Part shown: positions 1 to 9,907 of the stretch, in pieces
Position numbering within the stretch: the stretch's first letter is position 1
Layout: every line of letters begins with the position of its first letter
Origin: Welwitschia mirabilis
Taxonomy: Eukaryota > Gnetophyta > Gnetopsida > Welwitschiales
Length of the DNA stretch: 21,891 bases
NCBI GenBank assembly: GCA_051453625.1
Contig: JBOZIK010000001.1
Location: 64,773,481-64,795,371, forward strand
Direction of reading: 5' to 3'
Translations under genes and position numbers: made by a program
Notes under the pieces: generated by a model
Told to the model about the DNA's origin: nothing
Database searches by the model: none
Seen by the model: the letters and a program-made list of their open reading frames with translations, nothing else

Positions 1-972
1 ATAAACAACGATGCACCTAATCTAATTAAGCTCAACCTTAACGAAGGCTACCCTCATAATCTATATAATTAAAGAAATCTATCATGAATCTAGAACAACA
101 TAAACTATGAGGGATAAGTTCCTGTAATTATTAACAAAAAGGGTAATTCATATTAAAAACAAAAAAAGGAATCTATATCACAAAGTAGTTGTTCCTCAAT
201 GGAGGATACATCGCCCAACACCAAGGTAACGTTTCTCTAGATTACAAGATGGTTCTTCAGTCCCAAGATCTCCTGTCACGAGAATGTCAGGTATTATCAA
301 AGATGATTAGGGATCGAGGGGGAGACCTTTATTTATAGATAGAAAGAAAAAGAGCACTGACAAAAAAGCATAAGAAAAACTCTAGTTAACATGCAAGGGA
401 AAGTCACAATTAACAGGCGACAATTCTGGAATACATTCTGTAAAACTATGGGAGAACAATATCATCCTTCTTATCGTCCAGATAATAAAGGAGACAATGA
501 GAATTTACAATGAGTTATTTGCTTAACTTCTAGTTTAACTATCTGTGAATTGCATGTGAAGTTCTGTCAACTAGTTCTAGATATGTTGTCCACTAATGTC
601 ATCTTGACGATTAGGTAGACGATGATATCTGGTAAGAAGATCTTCAGTTCAACTTCAAGTTATCTAGAAAGAAGTCTATGTGTCACTCAATTAGGGTTGT
701 CATCCTGACTATTGTGTGGACAACAAAAGAGAAGACAGATTTTTCTTCATCTTTTGTTAGTCTGATATCTTGTTGTTTGTAGGAATAATTATTTGAAAAT
801 AAAATTTATCTATATCTACATGAAATGCTTGTGAATTATCTGATAAACTGCATGTTTTCGTCTTGTGCTCCTGGATTCTCGATTGTCCTAGGAACTTGGT
901 ATTTATTTGTTAGTTTACCTACAAAACAACTCAAAATACCTTATCAAATACATCTAAGTTGGCGTCGCAATA
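1..972 (-). mobile_element. LTR of a gypsy-type retrotransposon (copy 1), left end outside window
   Basis: On the minus strand this segment matches, base by base with substitutions, the plus-strand sequence starting at 21353. Both begin with the sequence TTGCGACGCCAACTTA and share GGTATTTTGAGTTGTTTTG, an AAAACATGCAG block and several GTCGTCCRGACGAC-type palindromes. The start (TG in the 21353 copy, decayed to TA here) is at about 972. A TATAAATA box lies 640 bases in. The right neighbour is LTR sequence of the layer-1 element, so this LTR appears inserted there. The sequence is still LTR-like at position 1, so the end is off the window. It is a non-coding promoter and polyadenylation region. 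Whether it is a solo LTR or the 5' LTR of an element continuing leftward cannot be told. Confidence 0.8.
330..337 (-). promoter_or_regulatory. TATA box of LTR copy 1
   Basis: TATAAATA reads on the minus strand in a GC-richer context (CTATCTATAAATAAAGGTC), followed by a C-rich stretch. It lies at the expected place between a palindrome-rich U3-like part and the downstream part. The related layer-1 LTRs carry TAATAAATAC at the aligned place (1364-1373 and about 18166-18175). Transcription would start about 30 bases downstream, near 300, on the minus strand. Activity is inferred, not shown. Confidence 0.5.
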
Positions 973-1877
973 CTAGACTATCAAGTAGTTCGAATAAAAT
1001 ATGGAAAACATGTAATGATTAATCTAGGAAATATGTAATGCAATGAAAATCCTCAACTAATGATTTTAACCTTGATAAAGGTTGCTTTTGATAACCTATA
1101 TTAGTCATGAAACTATTATGATATCATAATCAATATAAACCATAAGGAACATACACATGAATATATATAAAACTAAAAGAAAATTTTCATTAGAATCAAA
1201 CCAACATCCTATTATAAAGCAACATCACGTTAATGAAGGAGACACAACTCAACACCAAGGAAGACTCATCTTTGCAACTAATGGATTAACCTTTTATCCT
1301 TCAATCTTCTATCATAAGAATTTCTAGTGCTAAAAAAGATGATCATATTTGAGGGTAAATGATGTATTTATTACAATAACAAACTATAAAAATAGTAAAT
1401 TTAACATATGCAATCAAAACATTAATGATGCATAGAAGAAACATGAAACATTGCAAAATTTTGATAAATTTTAATGCATTAAATAAAATTAGATATCATC
1501 TTGATGATCATTCGAATGAAGGAGGGGATGATAACACATCAAGAAAGGTCCCAAATTAGCCTTGATTTTTGGTCCAGTTAGCATTCTTATTAGCATACAT
1601 ATGGTGTCATCCAATGATTGTCTAGATAATGGAGTGGATAAAAGTTTTTTGAAGTTTGTCATCAAGTTAAATTAGCCCTTTAGATCATTAATTGCTCCAT
1701 AGAATATGAAGTATTAGAAATCATCCAAAAATTCCTTCAAATGTACTAGTGGTTGAACATTTTTGTGATTTTCTCCTTGACTCCCAATAATTGTCATTTT
1801 TCATTTAAACATATTTAAATGTTCTATAAAACTACTTAAAATACCATATTAAAAACATATAATTTGATATCATAACA
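973..1877 (-). repeat. 3' LTR of the layer-1 element, distal end interrupted
   Basis: Matches 17780-18773 in the same orientation over nearly its whole length, for example the shared blocks around 1080-1300 and 17880-18100 (CAACACCAAGGAAGA, CAACTAATGGAT). On the minus strand it starts TGTTATGATATC at 1877. It is also more distantly related to LTR copy 1: the GGTATTTT block, a GTCAAGGAG block and an AACACCAAGG block fall in the same order. Its far end is cut at about 973, where LTR copy 1 begins. Confidence 0.75.
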
Positions 1878-1888
1878 TATCCCCCATT
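1878..1888 (-). other. Polypurine tract of the layer-1 element
   Basis: The minus strand reads AATGGGGGATA immediately before the TG that starts the LTR at 1877. A short G run directly upstream of a 3' LTR is the usual plus-strand primer site of LTR retrotransposons. It fixes the orientation and the LTR edge. Confidence 0.65.
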
Positions 1889-4339
1889 AGTCTTGTGAGT
1901 TCTTAATAAAGTTGGTAAATAACTATAATTGTAAGCCAAATTAACTAGGATAAATATTAACTAGGGAAATGTAAATAAAGTTTAAAAATCTCATTATGTA
2001 AGATGAAATCCCAAAATCAAATAAACTAAATGTTTTACTTAGTAGATAATGTAATTATACTATCATATTGTATGTCATCTAGATGACTATGGCAATGATA
2101 AGCTTTTTAAAATTAGTCTATAAAATCAAATGCTTATAATTATACTCATCAGAAAACACGATCAAGACACTTATCCATGTGTTGGCCCTCTACTTAAGAC
2201 TTTAGAACATCAAAAAAAAATAGAGATTAAATTTCATAACAAAAAGAATTATCATAACATATAATCATAATCACTTAGATAAATGATGTAAATGTATAAT
2301 CAAGAAAAGTAGTAACTCAGAAAATGATATTCATATATAAAAAATTAATTTTTAAGCATAATCTATAAGGGAAAATAATCAAAAATAAATAATAATAACA
2401 TTATTTTTTTATTCATGGTCTTCTAAATTTCTTGGATTGCCCCTACAAGGAAAAAAAACTACAGGTATTCTACTATTAAGTACATGGTTTTTACTAAACA
2501 ATATCCATAATGGATCTCATTCAAATAATAGGTGATCATAATAAGATTAGTATATGATAGATATTTATCATGAAAAGGTGAAAATAACCGTTAAATGTTT
2601 TTCTTAAAATATCTTAAAATATATGTTCTGCCTCCCCTCCACCCTACAAGGTAAATCAATATGTCTCATATTGAATTAACATAAGAAGAAAAAGATCAAT
2701 ACGCAAATTAAGTACAAGTAAGAAAAATAGGTAGGCTTTGGAGTAGTATTTTGTGCATTAAAAAAAGGATCAAATTTAGTCTAAAAAAGATGAAACATGT
2801 GTAGAGAATATTAGTGCATCATCCTACCTACTTATTTAGAAAATAAGGTGATTGACAATATTTTTAAAAGATTAAAAAAATTGAAATTATTAGTAGAATA
2901 ACTTAAGCTTAGATAACATCAAGTAGGTTTTAGAAGTTATTAGAAATTCCAAAAGATGGAAAACAACTAAGAATCATGATAAATAAGGCATGATAAAGGA
3001 GGTGAAATTATAATGCACCAAGCTAAAAAGGATTATGAAATATGCTATGAACTTAGAATTATTAAAAAATAGGATGAGTCAAAACTAAAAAAGAAGATTA
3101 AAGAAATAAACTCAAAAAGATTCTAAAAGAATAAATGGAAAAAAATAGCATTATAAACTAAGAAAAAATTATTTACCTAAAATAAAATCAACTTCTATAA
3201 AGGAAATAAAATTGCAAGTGAAAATAAAAATCAACAATAAAACTACTAAATAATCAAGTCTTAAGTATTTATGATGAAAAAAGTATGAAATGACTTTGAA
3301 ATACCATATAAAACAACTAAGGAAAACAAAAGGGAAATGGACAACTTAAGAACATTAAGAAGATTTTTTACCCACCCTAAACTCAAACTTAACAAACCTT
3401 TATGAAATAAATTTAAAAATCACCTAATTAATGATGCATAACATAATAGAAAAACATCATAAAGTATCACTTAAATAGGTAATAACTATGATGATGCTAA
3501 GTAACTAATGTTTTCAAATAATGAATGATAAGATTAAAAGTTGCTTAGAAATGGACTTACATTTTCACACCTTAAAAGTGAAATGACCATATGTGGAAAT
3601 TTTGTAAGCTCAATGAGTCTATAAAATAATTAATAGCTCTAATGATACTAAGAACACTACTAATTCCATAGCCTTAAAGTATGTATTATTAATCCATGAT
3701 GAGGGGAGTGTAACTATAGCTAAAGAAAATACATGTGAATCATGGTCAAATAACTTTCCAATAGAGTTTCCACAACTACCAATACCATTAGAAATCCCTT
3801 TTAAGGAAATTTACCCTAGTTCAATAGGACATTATGGTGACTACATATTTTAGCACAGGAATAATAGATCATCATCATTATTCTATCTCTTTCTTTTTTC
3901 TTTTTTTCTAGAATACTTCTTTAAAATAAATCTTGCATGATCACATGCTCTCAAAAACAAAGGTGAATAAATGAGATGAAAAATAAGAAAGAACACCTCT
4001 AAACAACTAAATACTCATACCATTGAAAGAAAACATTAAAAAAACCAAAGCACATTCCTTCAAAATGAAGTTCATAGATGTGTGAATGTCTTAAGATTGG
4101 GTGATTCTAATCGTATCACTTTTAAATATCTAAGTGAAGATCACTAGTTATGGTAACTTCATAAAATGAAACATTATTCAAGTTGTAAAGATGTTAAAGT
4201 GATAACATAATATTCACCAAAGTAATTGGCTAAGAAAGAACTCAGATAATGGTAGGATGACTTGTAAAACAATTGCTTTTATCATATTTAAGGTTTAATA
4301 ATTCATGGATTTTTAACCTTCATCAATTTTTTGGAATTT
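1889..4339. other. AT-rich interior of the layer-1 element, no gene recognised
   Basis: About 2.4 kb with frequent stops in all frames and many A or T runs. I looked for reverse transcriptase, RNase H, integrase and gag motifs on both strands and found none. A polar minus-strand reading can be followed for short stretches around 3960-4120 but resembles nothing I know. Probably decayed 3' non-coding sequence of the element. Confidence 0.5.
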
Positions 4340-5748
4340 CTCTAGTGTTCAAATTGAAAATCTTAAGTGAGTCATTAAACATGTTCTTTTCTCAGGTTAA
4401 CTTGCTATATAAAAATGAAAAAAAATGATAAAAACATAACAACATAAAATGAAAAGGAAATATTAAAGTTAATGAAAAGAAAGTTTTATTCAGATCCTAA
4501 AATCTATTCCACACTTTATTAAAAAGAAAGAAAAACAAATATTTATTTCTTAAAGCTATGGTTCTAAGGTAATGTATTTTCTTGAAAAAATAAGAACCAA
4601 ACCAAATATTAACCAATTGATAAAACATAAAAGGTATACAATCATCTTTTAGTAAAATCAATTAGAGGTGAACATAATAAAAGAATAAAACTTTAATAAC
4701 ACAAATTTCAGAATTTAAACAAGATATTAAAAAGTAATAAGTTTTATTAAAAGATAATCTCTTATTTAAGAGATGTAAATCATAAGTATCATCATATAAT
4801 GGATGTAAGGAAGTACTCAAAAAAAGCATAGAATAAGTGTTTAAAGGATCTTTAGAATGTCTACTAAAATCATAAATACTTTTATAATTAAATTCAAAAT
4901 ATGTATTTTCATTAATAAAATAAAGCTTTTTTTAATTATCATGACTAAATGGCCTTTTATCTTCATAAGATGTATTAACAATGTAAGAGATAAAAAATGT
5001 ATATAACTCATGAAAAAACAATCTCTTATCAAACTCATGATGTAAAGAATTTAAAACATAGATTTTATTTAAAGCTTAATATTAAACATAGGAGACATTA
5101 ATAGAATTATTTGGGGTCCAAGGCTTTTAAAAAAACTTCTTAAGGTGATTGATTAAGATAGGTTTAACCCACTTAAGAAGCTCCTTAATATTAAATTCTA
5201 AGAATGTATTTAAATTAAGAATATAAGGTTTACCCCAACTTAGCATTCCAAGATATTCAAGTCTTATTTTTAAAAAGAGTAATCATTAAGTGCATAAGGT
5301 AAAGTGGACTTTGTAAAAGACGAAAAGATGTTACTTTGAGTTTTACATGAAGTTTTAAAGGTAAATGATTGATAGATTTTAGAAATAGGCTCTTCTAGAT
5401 GATTTGTTTCATTAAAATCAAGGAGAAGGATGTGATTAGAAGAATTACTTAAATGTTCAAATGAGAAAAAGGAAAAACAATTTTATTATCAAGGTCACAA
5501 AGTAATGTGGAAGTAGAAGTAGGAGGAGCGATATCATTTAAATTTTTGCATGGAAGTACATGTGAAAGAGATGGAGAAACATGTGTAACTCTTTAAGTTG
5601 GTTTATCTCATTAGAAGGTATAAGTCTATTCTTCATTAACTGTGATTGATTTTCTATGGATTCTTCTTTATTCCTATCCTCTTCATTATTTACTTTATCA
5701 TTACTTGATTGAATTCTTTCTTTACTTTCTTAATTATTATATTTTACA
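4340..5748 (-). pseudogene. Unidentified decayed reading frame, downstream part (layer-1 element)
   Basis: I do not recognise this protein. Read on the minus strand with frameshifts, it gives protein-like pieces: SYEDKRPFSHD near 4930-4970, YKSIYDFSRHSKDPLN near 4842-4890, HPLYDDTYDLHLLNKR near 4750-4800, and a charged NEEDRNKEESIENQSQ-type stretch near 5640-5700. The composition, rich in Asp, Glu, Asn and Ser with aromatic residues, resembles the segment at 15195-16785. The two segments meet exactly where the copia element is inserted, so they were probably one frame of the order of 1,000 codons. Several stops and frame changes make it a pseudogene. It could be the gag-like protein of a non-autonomous element; that is inference only. 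Confidence 0.3.
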
Positions 5749-5754
5749 ATATCT
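5749..5754. repeat. Putative target-site duplication, left copy
   Basis: ATATCT directly outside the left edge of the copia 3' LTR; the same ATATCT follows the right edge at 15190-15195. Ty1/copia integrases make 5 bp duplications, so ATATC is the likely unit. LTR edges are decayed, so the exact boundary is uncertain by 1-3 bases. Confidence 0.5.
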
Positions 5755-7028
5755 TTAGGATTTAAAACCCTAGAGGAGGGATAAATAGCATTTAAAAATA
5801 AATAAATAAATTTACAAGCTATATCTATAAGTAATAAATACTATAATATTTATGCAAATAAAGAGCTAAAAATAATCTGAAAGAAAACGCTAAAAGTACA
5901 AAATACCAAAGAAGATTGATACATGATTTATAGTGGTTTAAGAAACCCCCATACTCCACTCTTAAGGATTAGATTCTACTCAAGCCTAATCTATATTTTT
6001 GTTAATCACCTTCCAAGTATTCTAGGTTTACTTATAATCTTTACAATTAGACTTTTTAGAGGCTTAGTCTCAACCTTTAAAGAGAATACTATTTGATAAC
6101 AATGGCATGTAATAATGCATATGTTTAATCAAATTTAAAGCTTAAGAATGATATTGATACACTACTTGAAATGATTGTATAATCCATGAATATATAGTGC
6201 AAACTAATTGACCAAGTACAAATGATAGCAAAATATATTTGTTTGTCTTTGGTCAGATAGAAGATATGCCAATGAGTAGTCCCAAAAATCATTAAAAAGA
6301 TATTTAATAGTTGTCTAATGATTCTAATGACTGACAAATATATAGAAGAATCATTTTAGAGTTTTATAAGTAAAATAGATTTTCTAACAAATACAAATGG
6401 ATATCTAAATGGGTAGAAAAATCTCTTTACCATTATGATCAGTTGATCCCTTAAGATGTTTAGTCGACCTCATTAAGTGCCATCACTAAAGTTTATCACC
6501 CTCATCTTCTTTTGGTTGATCCAAGTTTCTTATGACTCCATGTTTGGTCAACCCTTTAGGATTTGGTTGACTGCACATCCAATCAACCACATTTTAACTC
6601 GGTTAACCCCATGTATAGAAAAGTGAGAAACAATATTTATGGCCTAGGTCTGATCGACTCCACAAAAATCTAGTTGAATCCTTAATAAAAAAAAATGGAA
6701 ACATTTCACTCTAGGTCTAGTCGATCCCTTTGGAATCTGGTCAAACCCTTAATGATTAAATGTAACAAATTTTCTGCTTAGGTCTAGTTAATCTTTAGGA
6801 ATCTGAGTGACCCTTTAGTGATTTGTCTTTGATAATGTATGATATAGGTTTGATCAATTCCTTAGAAATTCGGTTAATCCCTTTAAGGGTATGAAACTTA
6901 TCAGGTTAAAGTAAGGTCTGTGACAAAAGGTTTCAGCTTCTGACCTATAAAGATTAATATTTTCTACAAATATTTTACTAAATAGAAAATGTTAATTTGA
7001 CATCAACTTGAAAAATTTTAACTAAATA
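5755..7028 (-). repeat. 3' LTR of the copia element
   Basis: About 1.27 kb that aligns throughout with 13914-15189: AAAACCCTAGAGG near the left edge, AATAAATAAATTTACAAGCTAT, a GTGGTTTAAGAAACCCC block, GGTCAGATAGAAGA, and GACATCAACTTGAAAAATTT near the right edge. The terminal TG/CA bases are mutated. The central part (about 6430-6900) holds a cluster of spaced GTCGAC-like motifs. As 3' LTR it would supply the polyadenylation signal. Confidence 0.85.
6430..6900. repeat. Cluster of degenerate GTCGAC-centred motifs in the 3' LTR
   Basis: At least ten variants of a GGTCTRGTCGAYCCCTTAGGAAT-like unit occur at roughly 30-60 base spacing, for example TTTAGTCGACCTC (about 6459), TGGTTGACTGC (about 6562), TCTGATCGACTCC (about 6650), TCTAGTCGATCCC (about 6716), ATCTGGTCAAACC and TTTGATCAATTCC. 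The core GTCGAC is a palindrome. The same cluster is in the 5' LTR, so it is part of the element. Palindrome clusters are known from Sirevirus non-coding regions; a regulatory role is inferred. Confidence 0.6.
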
Positions 7029-7030
7029 AT

Positions 7031-7042
7031 CTTCCCCTTTGA
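7031..7042 (-). other. Polypurine tract next to the copia 3' LTR
   Basis: The minus strand reads ATGTCAAAGGGGAAG directly upstream of the LTR edge at 7028. The TCAAAGGGGGAGA form is typical of Sirevirus polypurine tracts. Confidence 0.7.
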
Positions 7043-7086
7043 CATTGATGGTAAACTATACTTAGTTAAAAATATTAATTTAAAAA

Positions 7087-7095
7087 ACTCCCCCT
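7087..7095 (-). other. Second polypurine-like tract
   Basis: The minus strand reads AAGGGGGAG about 55 bases upstream of the first tract. It is a possible extra priming site or a decayed duplicate. Confidence 0.35.
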
Positions 7096-7209
7096 TAGAT
7101 AATGTCCATTAGATTTGTAAAATCTTATTGAGCATATATATTGAATTAAACCTTTATAAAGGGCTTCCAACAAGAGAAATCAATGTAATAATTTGTAGTA
7201 TAGTTTATA

Positions 7210-7292
7210 AGATATGTAATATCCATTGATATATGTAATAAAATAATAGTTTAAAAGGTGTTAAATATCCATTAATAGATGTAACAAAAATT
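7210..7292. repeat. Short imperfect tandem repeat
   Basis: TAATATCCATTGATATATGT (about 7218) is followed about 45 bases later by TAAATATCCATTAATAGATG (about 7262), each then followed by AAYAAAA. Two units only, in the non-coding stretch between the envelope-like gene and the 3' LTR. Confidence 0.4.
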
Positions 7293-7362
7293 ATGGTTCA
7301 TCATAAATGGAATGTGCATTAAATATACAAGACAAAAGTGATACCAAATGCATTTGTATTAC

Positions 7363-7376
7363 NNNNNNNNNNNNNN
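7363..7376. other. Assembly gap, 14 N
   Basis: Run of 14 undetermined bases in the non-coding 3' part of the copia element. Confidence 0.99.
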
Positions 7377-7508
7377 TAATATTAAATAGTACAATAAGAA
7401 AGTGTTCATCAAGAGCAATTACAACTTGATAGAAACTAAGAAGTACTACTAAAAATAATTGATCATATCTTATATTAAATGATAAAATCTGAAAATACAA
7501 CTAACTAT

Positions 7509-7521
7509 TTCTCCCCCTTTT
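7509..7521 (-). other. Third polypurine-like tract, after the envelope-like gene
   Basis: The minus strand reads ATTAAAAGGGGGAGA, a closer match to the Sirevirus tract than the copy at the LTR, and it too follows a TTGATATT-type sequence. It lies about 480 bases upstream of the 3' LTR. Confidence 0.5.
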
Positions 7522-7680
7522 AATATCAATAATAAAGGAAAGAAAACTGAGGACAAATAAGCATAATAAGAAAACAACGAAGAAGACAAGAACTCAATCA
7601 GATTCTTCTTCTTCCTCCTCCTCAGATTCTTCTTCAAAATTTGGATGGCCTTCTTCCTATTCTTATACTGTTTTCTTTTG

Positions 7681-7723
7681 TGCTGAGCTATCAACTTCCT
7701 CAAAAGTATTAACTACCTTATAC
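7681..7723. repeat. 43-base segment repeated across an assembly gap, left copy
   Basis: These 43 bases end at the N run and are identical to 7827-7869 just after it. Two identical copies in an otherwise decayed element point to an assembly artefact (overlapping contig ends) rather than a real duplication. Confidence 0.85.
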
Positions 7724-7823
7724 NNNNNNNNNNNNNNNNNNNNNNNNNNNNNNNNNNNNNNNNNNNNNNNNNNNNNNNNNNNNNNNNNNNNNNNNNNNNN
7801 NNNNNNNNNNNNNNNNNNNNNNN
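7724..7823. other. Assembly gap, 100 N
   Basis: Exactly 100 N, the usual placeholder for a gap of unknown size, inside the envelope-like gene. Confidence 0.99.
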
Positions 7824-7826
7824 TTA

Positions 7827-7869
7827 TGCTGAGCTATCAACTTCCTCAAAAGTATTAACTACCTTATAC
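7827..7869. repeat. 43-base segment repeated across an assembly gap, right copy
   Basis: Identical to 7681-7723. Read on the minus strand it encodes the end of the same envelope-like frame (VVNTFEEVDSSA), which continues sensibly from the other copy if the gap is collapsed. Confidence 0.85.
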
Positions 7870-8793
7870 CCTGCTGCAATTAGATCCTCTTTCATATGCC
7901 TTGTATGAGAATCCAACCTCTTCAAGTATGAAAGAGTCCCTTTAAGAGAGGCTTACTTGGAAGAAGGAGACTTGAAAGATTTCTTAGATTTGGCAAAAAT
8001 ATACATGTGGGATAAAGTTTCATGCCTAATGGATGATATAGAAGTTAGGGTTTCTAACTTTGAATGCAAGTGGAGTCTAAAATGGTAATAAATATTGGCA
8101 ATCAAAGCTAAGTAAGAAAGAGCCCTAGCCTTATGATACTCTAACTGAGAGATCATGTTTTTTAGCATAATGGTAGGAGCATTAATAGAATGCCTAGTTC
8201 CCACCAAATACAACAAATAAACTCTATAGTCAGAGGTCTCATCATGATAACTAGCCAGAGGTAAGAAATTGTAAGTAAAAATTAAATGCAAAAACCAGTA
8301 CTTTGGGGTAAGGTAGGAGGTGAAGAGGGTGGCATTCCACCAATGAAACTTACCATAGAGCTTTTTGATAACCTCTATTTTATCCTCCATGGAATTACAT
8401 AGGGCCAAAACTCATCATAATTCCCTCTAAGAAGATTTGTGATGAAAACAATAAGATCTACAGTAATCCTAATCCTCTTCTCCAAAATTAGGGTTATTAG
8501 GGTAAAAGAGTCAATATTAAACAAGGCATTATAATAAAAAATTCTAGTGAGAAAGGTTAGTATAACCCCTAAGACATAAAAAAAATAAAATAGATCAAGC
8601 TCATTCAAGGGCCTTACCATATTTTTAAGTTTTCTTAACTCCCCAAAAGTAATAGGCCTTTCTTAGCAAATAATTTCTTCTTAAACATCTTTGAAAATCT
8701 ATCTAAGGCCTCATCAAACATTCTAGAGTATAAATACTATGGATATTTACTTGTTTCCTCCTTCTGATGCTTTCTTGAGGGATCCTCTACCAT

Positions 8794-9181
8794 TGAAAAT
8801 ATGTGGCATTCCTAAAGTTAAGAAAACTTAAGAAAAATAGCTAGATGTGAAGGAGACAATTACATAGAAATGAATGAAAAGGGTTAATAATCTACAAGAT
8901 TTTATAAATAAGGACGATCAAGTTATATTTAAGAAAAATATTAGATCCATCATCTTAACTTTTACTCTATAACCCTACAGGTCCAATTAACCAGGTTATA
9001 AGTTGATCAACCTGATGAGACTTGAGTCACAACCCTTTTAGATCTAGTCAATTGAGTCTTTAGACTAGTTAACCCAATTAGATTTAGATTTGATCTAGAG
9101 AAACTAGGAAACTAAATTAAAAAGTAGTGGATCGACCAAATTCGATCAACCAAATGCAAGATCTAGTCAATCACCTTACCT
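8794..9181. other. Spacer between pol and the envelope-like gene, with GTCGAC-like motifs
   Basis: No coding signal was seen. Between about 8975 and 9175 there are repeated motifs of the same kind as in the LTRs: GGTCCAATTAACC, TTGATCAACC, TCTAGTCAATTGAG, ACTAGTTAACCC, GGATCGACCAAA, TTCGATCAACC, TCTAGTCAATC. The palindrome family is thus not confined to the LTRs. Confidence 0.55.
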
Positions 9182-9907
9182 TCATTTAGAGGATGGTGAT
9201 ACAACTCTTAGTTCACTATGAAGTTTTAGAAAGTTGTTGAAGTTTAGGATTTTTATGAAACTATTGGCAAGTTATCTATTAATACTAATAAAATTTATTC
9301 AAATATTACCTTTTTGCACTTTATCTCTGAAGAAATGATGTCTTAATTCAATGTATTTAGTTCTAGAATGTTAAATAGGATTCTTTGATATATTAATTAT
9401 ACTTATATTATTACAAAATATTGAAACCTATTCAAAATCTACTTAAAAGTCTTTTAGTAGTTCCTTCATCCAAAGAAGATAGGTACAACAACTCTCTACT
9501 ACTATATACTCTTATTTTGCTATTGAAAGGAAGATATAGTTTTTCTTTGTACTTGCCCATCCTACTAAGAATGATCCTGAAAGAAAGAAATTATCACTTA
9601 TGCTTTTCCTATCATCTTCACACATAGTCCAATCTACATTAATAAATCCTAAAAATTCAAAATATGTTTTTATAGGATACCATAATCCATAGTTACTTGT
9701 CCCTTTTATGTATCCTATTATTCTTTTAATTGCTTGAAGATATGATTCTTTTGATTGATTTTGATATCTAGCATACACAACAAGATTAAACATTATATCA
9801 GATCTACTTGTAGTTAGATAAAATAGACTTCCTATCATGTTTCTATAAAGTTTTTGGTCTATAGATTTTCCATGTTCATTAAAACTAATCTTATAAGAAG
9901 TTAACAT
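9182..9907 (-). pseudogene. pol: Copia pol: end of reverse transcriptase and RNase H
   Basis: The RNase H would remove RNA from the RNA/DNA hybrid during reverse transcription. Visible pieces are KLYRNMIGSLFYLTTSRSDI (connection region), AIKRIIGYIKGTSNYGLWY, a DDRKSIS...FFLSGSFLVGWAS block near 9550-9600, then after a stop near 9512 EYIVVESCCTYLLWMKELL and NISKNP, HSRTKYIELRHHFFRD and QLANSFIKIL. These run in order as in copia RNase H proteins. The gene ends at a TGA at 9184-9182 after a SELRVV piece that corresponds to the usual ELG-type tail. Several stops and at least one frameshift (9952 to 9907) interrupt it. It follows the reverse transcriptase directly. Confidence 0.85.

Larger units (their letters stand above)
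7501..8793 (-). pseudogene. Envelope-like / 'putative plant transposon protein' gene of the Sirevirus-like element, broken
   Basis: Starts at the ATG at 8793-8791 (MVEDPSRKHQKEE) and reads leftward with two or more frameshifts. In order: a basic stretch (RFSKMFKKKLFAKKG); a RIFYYNALF...TLITL...RIRITVDLIVFI segment (8410-8590) that fits the 'F Y A N L ... V R G V R I' pattern of these plant proteins; LHLIFTYNFLPLASYHDE and a DYRVYLLYLV segment (7953-8408) that fit their conserved central region; KEDLIAAGYKVV near 7860; and an acidic tail, EEESEEEEEESD, ending at a TGA near 7594. Past that stop, in frame, is a 20-residue hydrophobic stretch followed by basic residues and a stop at 7501. Such genes follow pol in many Sireviruses; a true envelope role is unproven. 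An assembly gap lies inside. Confidence 0.65.

Noticed and set aside
825-1022. 65-codon plus-strand open frame
   Set aside because: It lies across the LTR copy 1 / layer-1 LTR junction, the LTRs are oriented the other way, and it has no family resemblance; a chance frame.
1889-4339. Possible host gene or RNA gene in the AT-rich stretch
   Set aside because: No splice-like exon structure, tRNA arms or conserved protein motif could be seen on either strand.
6125-6337. 70-codon minus-strand open frame in the copia 3' LTR
   Set aside because: Within an LTR; the matching region of the 5' LTR does not appear to keep it as a gene, and no relatives are recognised.
6430-6900. Regularly spaced GTCGAC-like motifs as a CRISPR-like array
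   Set aside because: Units are degenerate, spacing varies, they recur in both LTRs, and the DNA is plant; they are LTR motifs.
7291-7703. Open frames of 69-77 codons around the gaps
   Set aside because: One reads through the N run. The basic Lys/Arg-rich one is the shifted-frame shadow of the acidic tail of the envelope-like gene.
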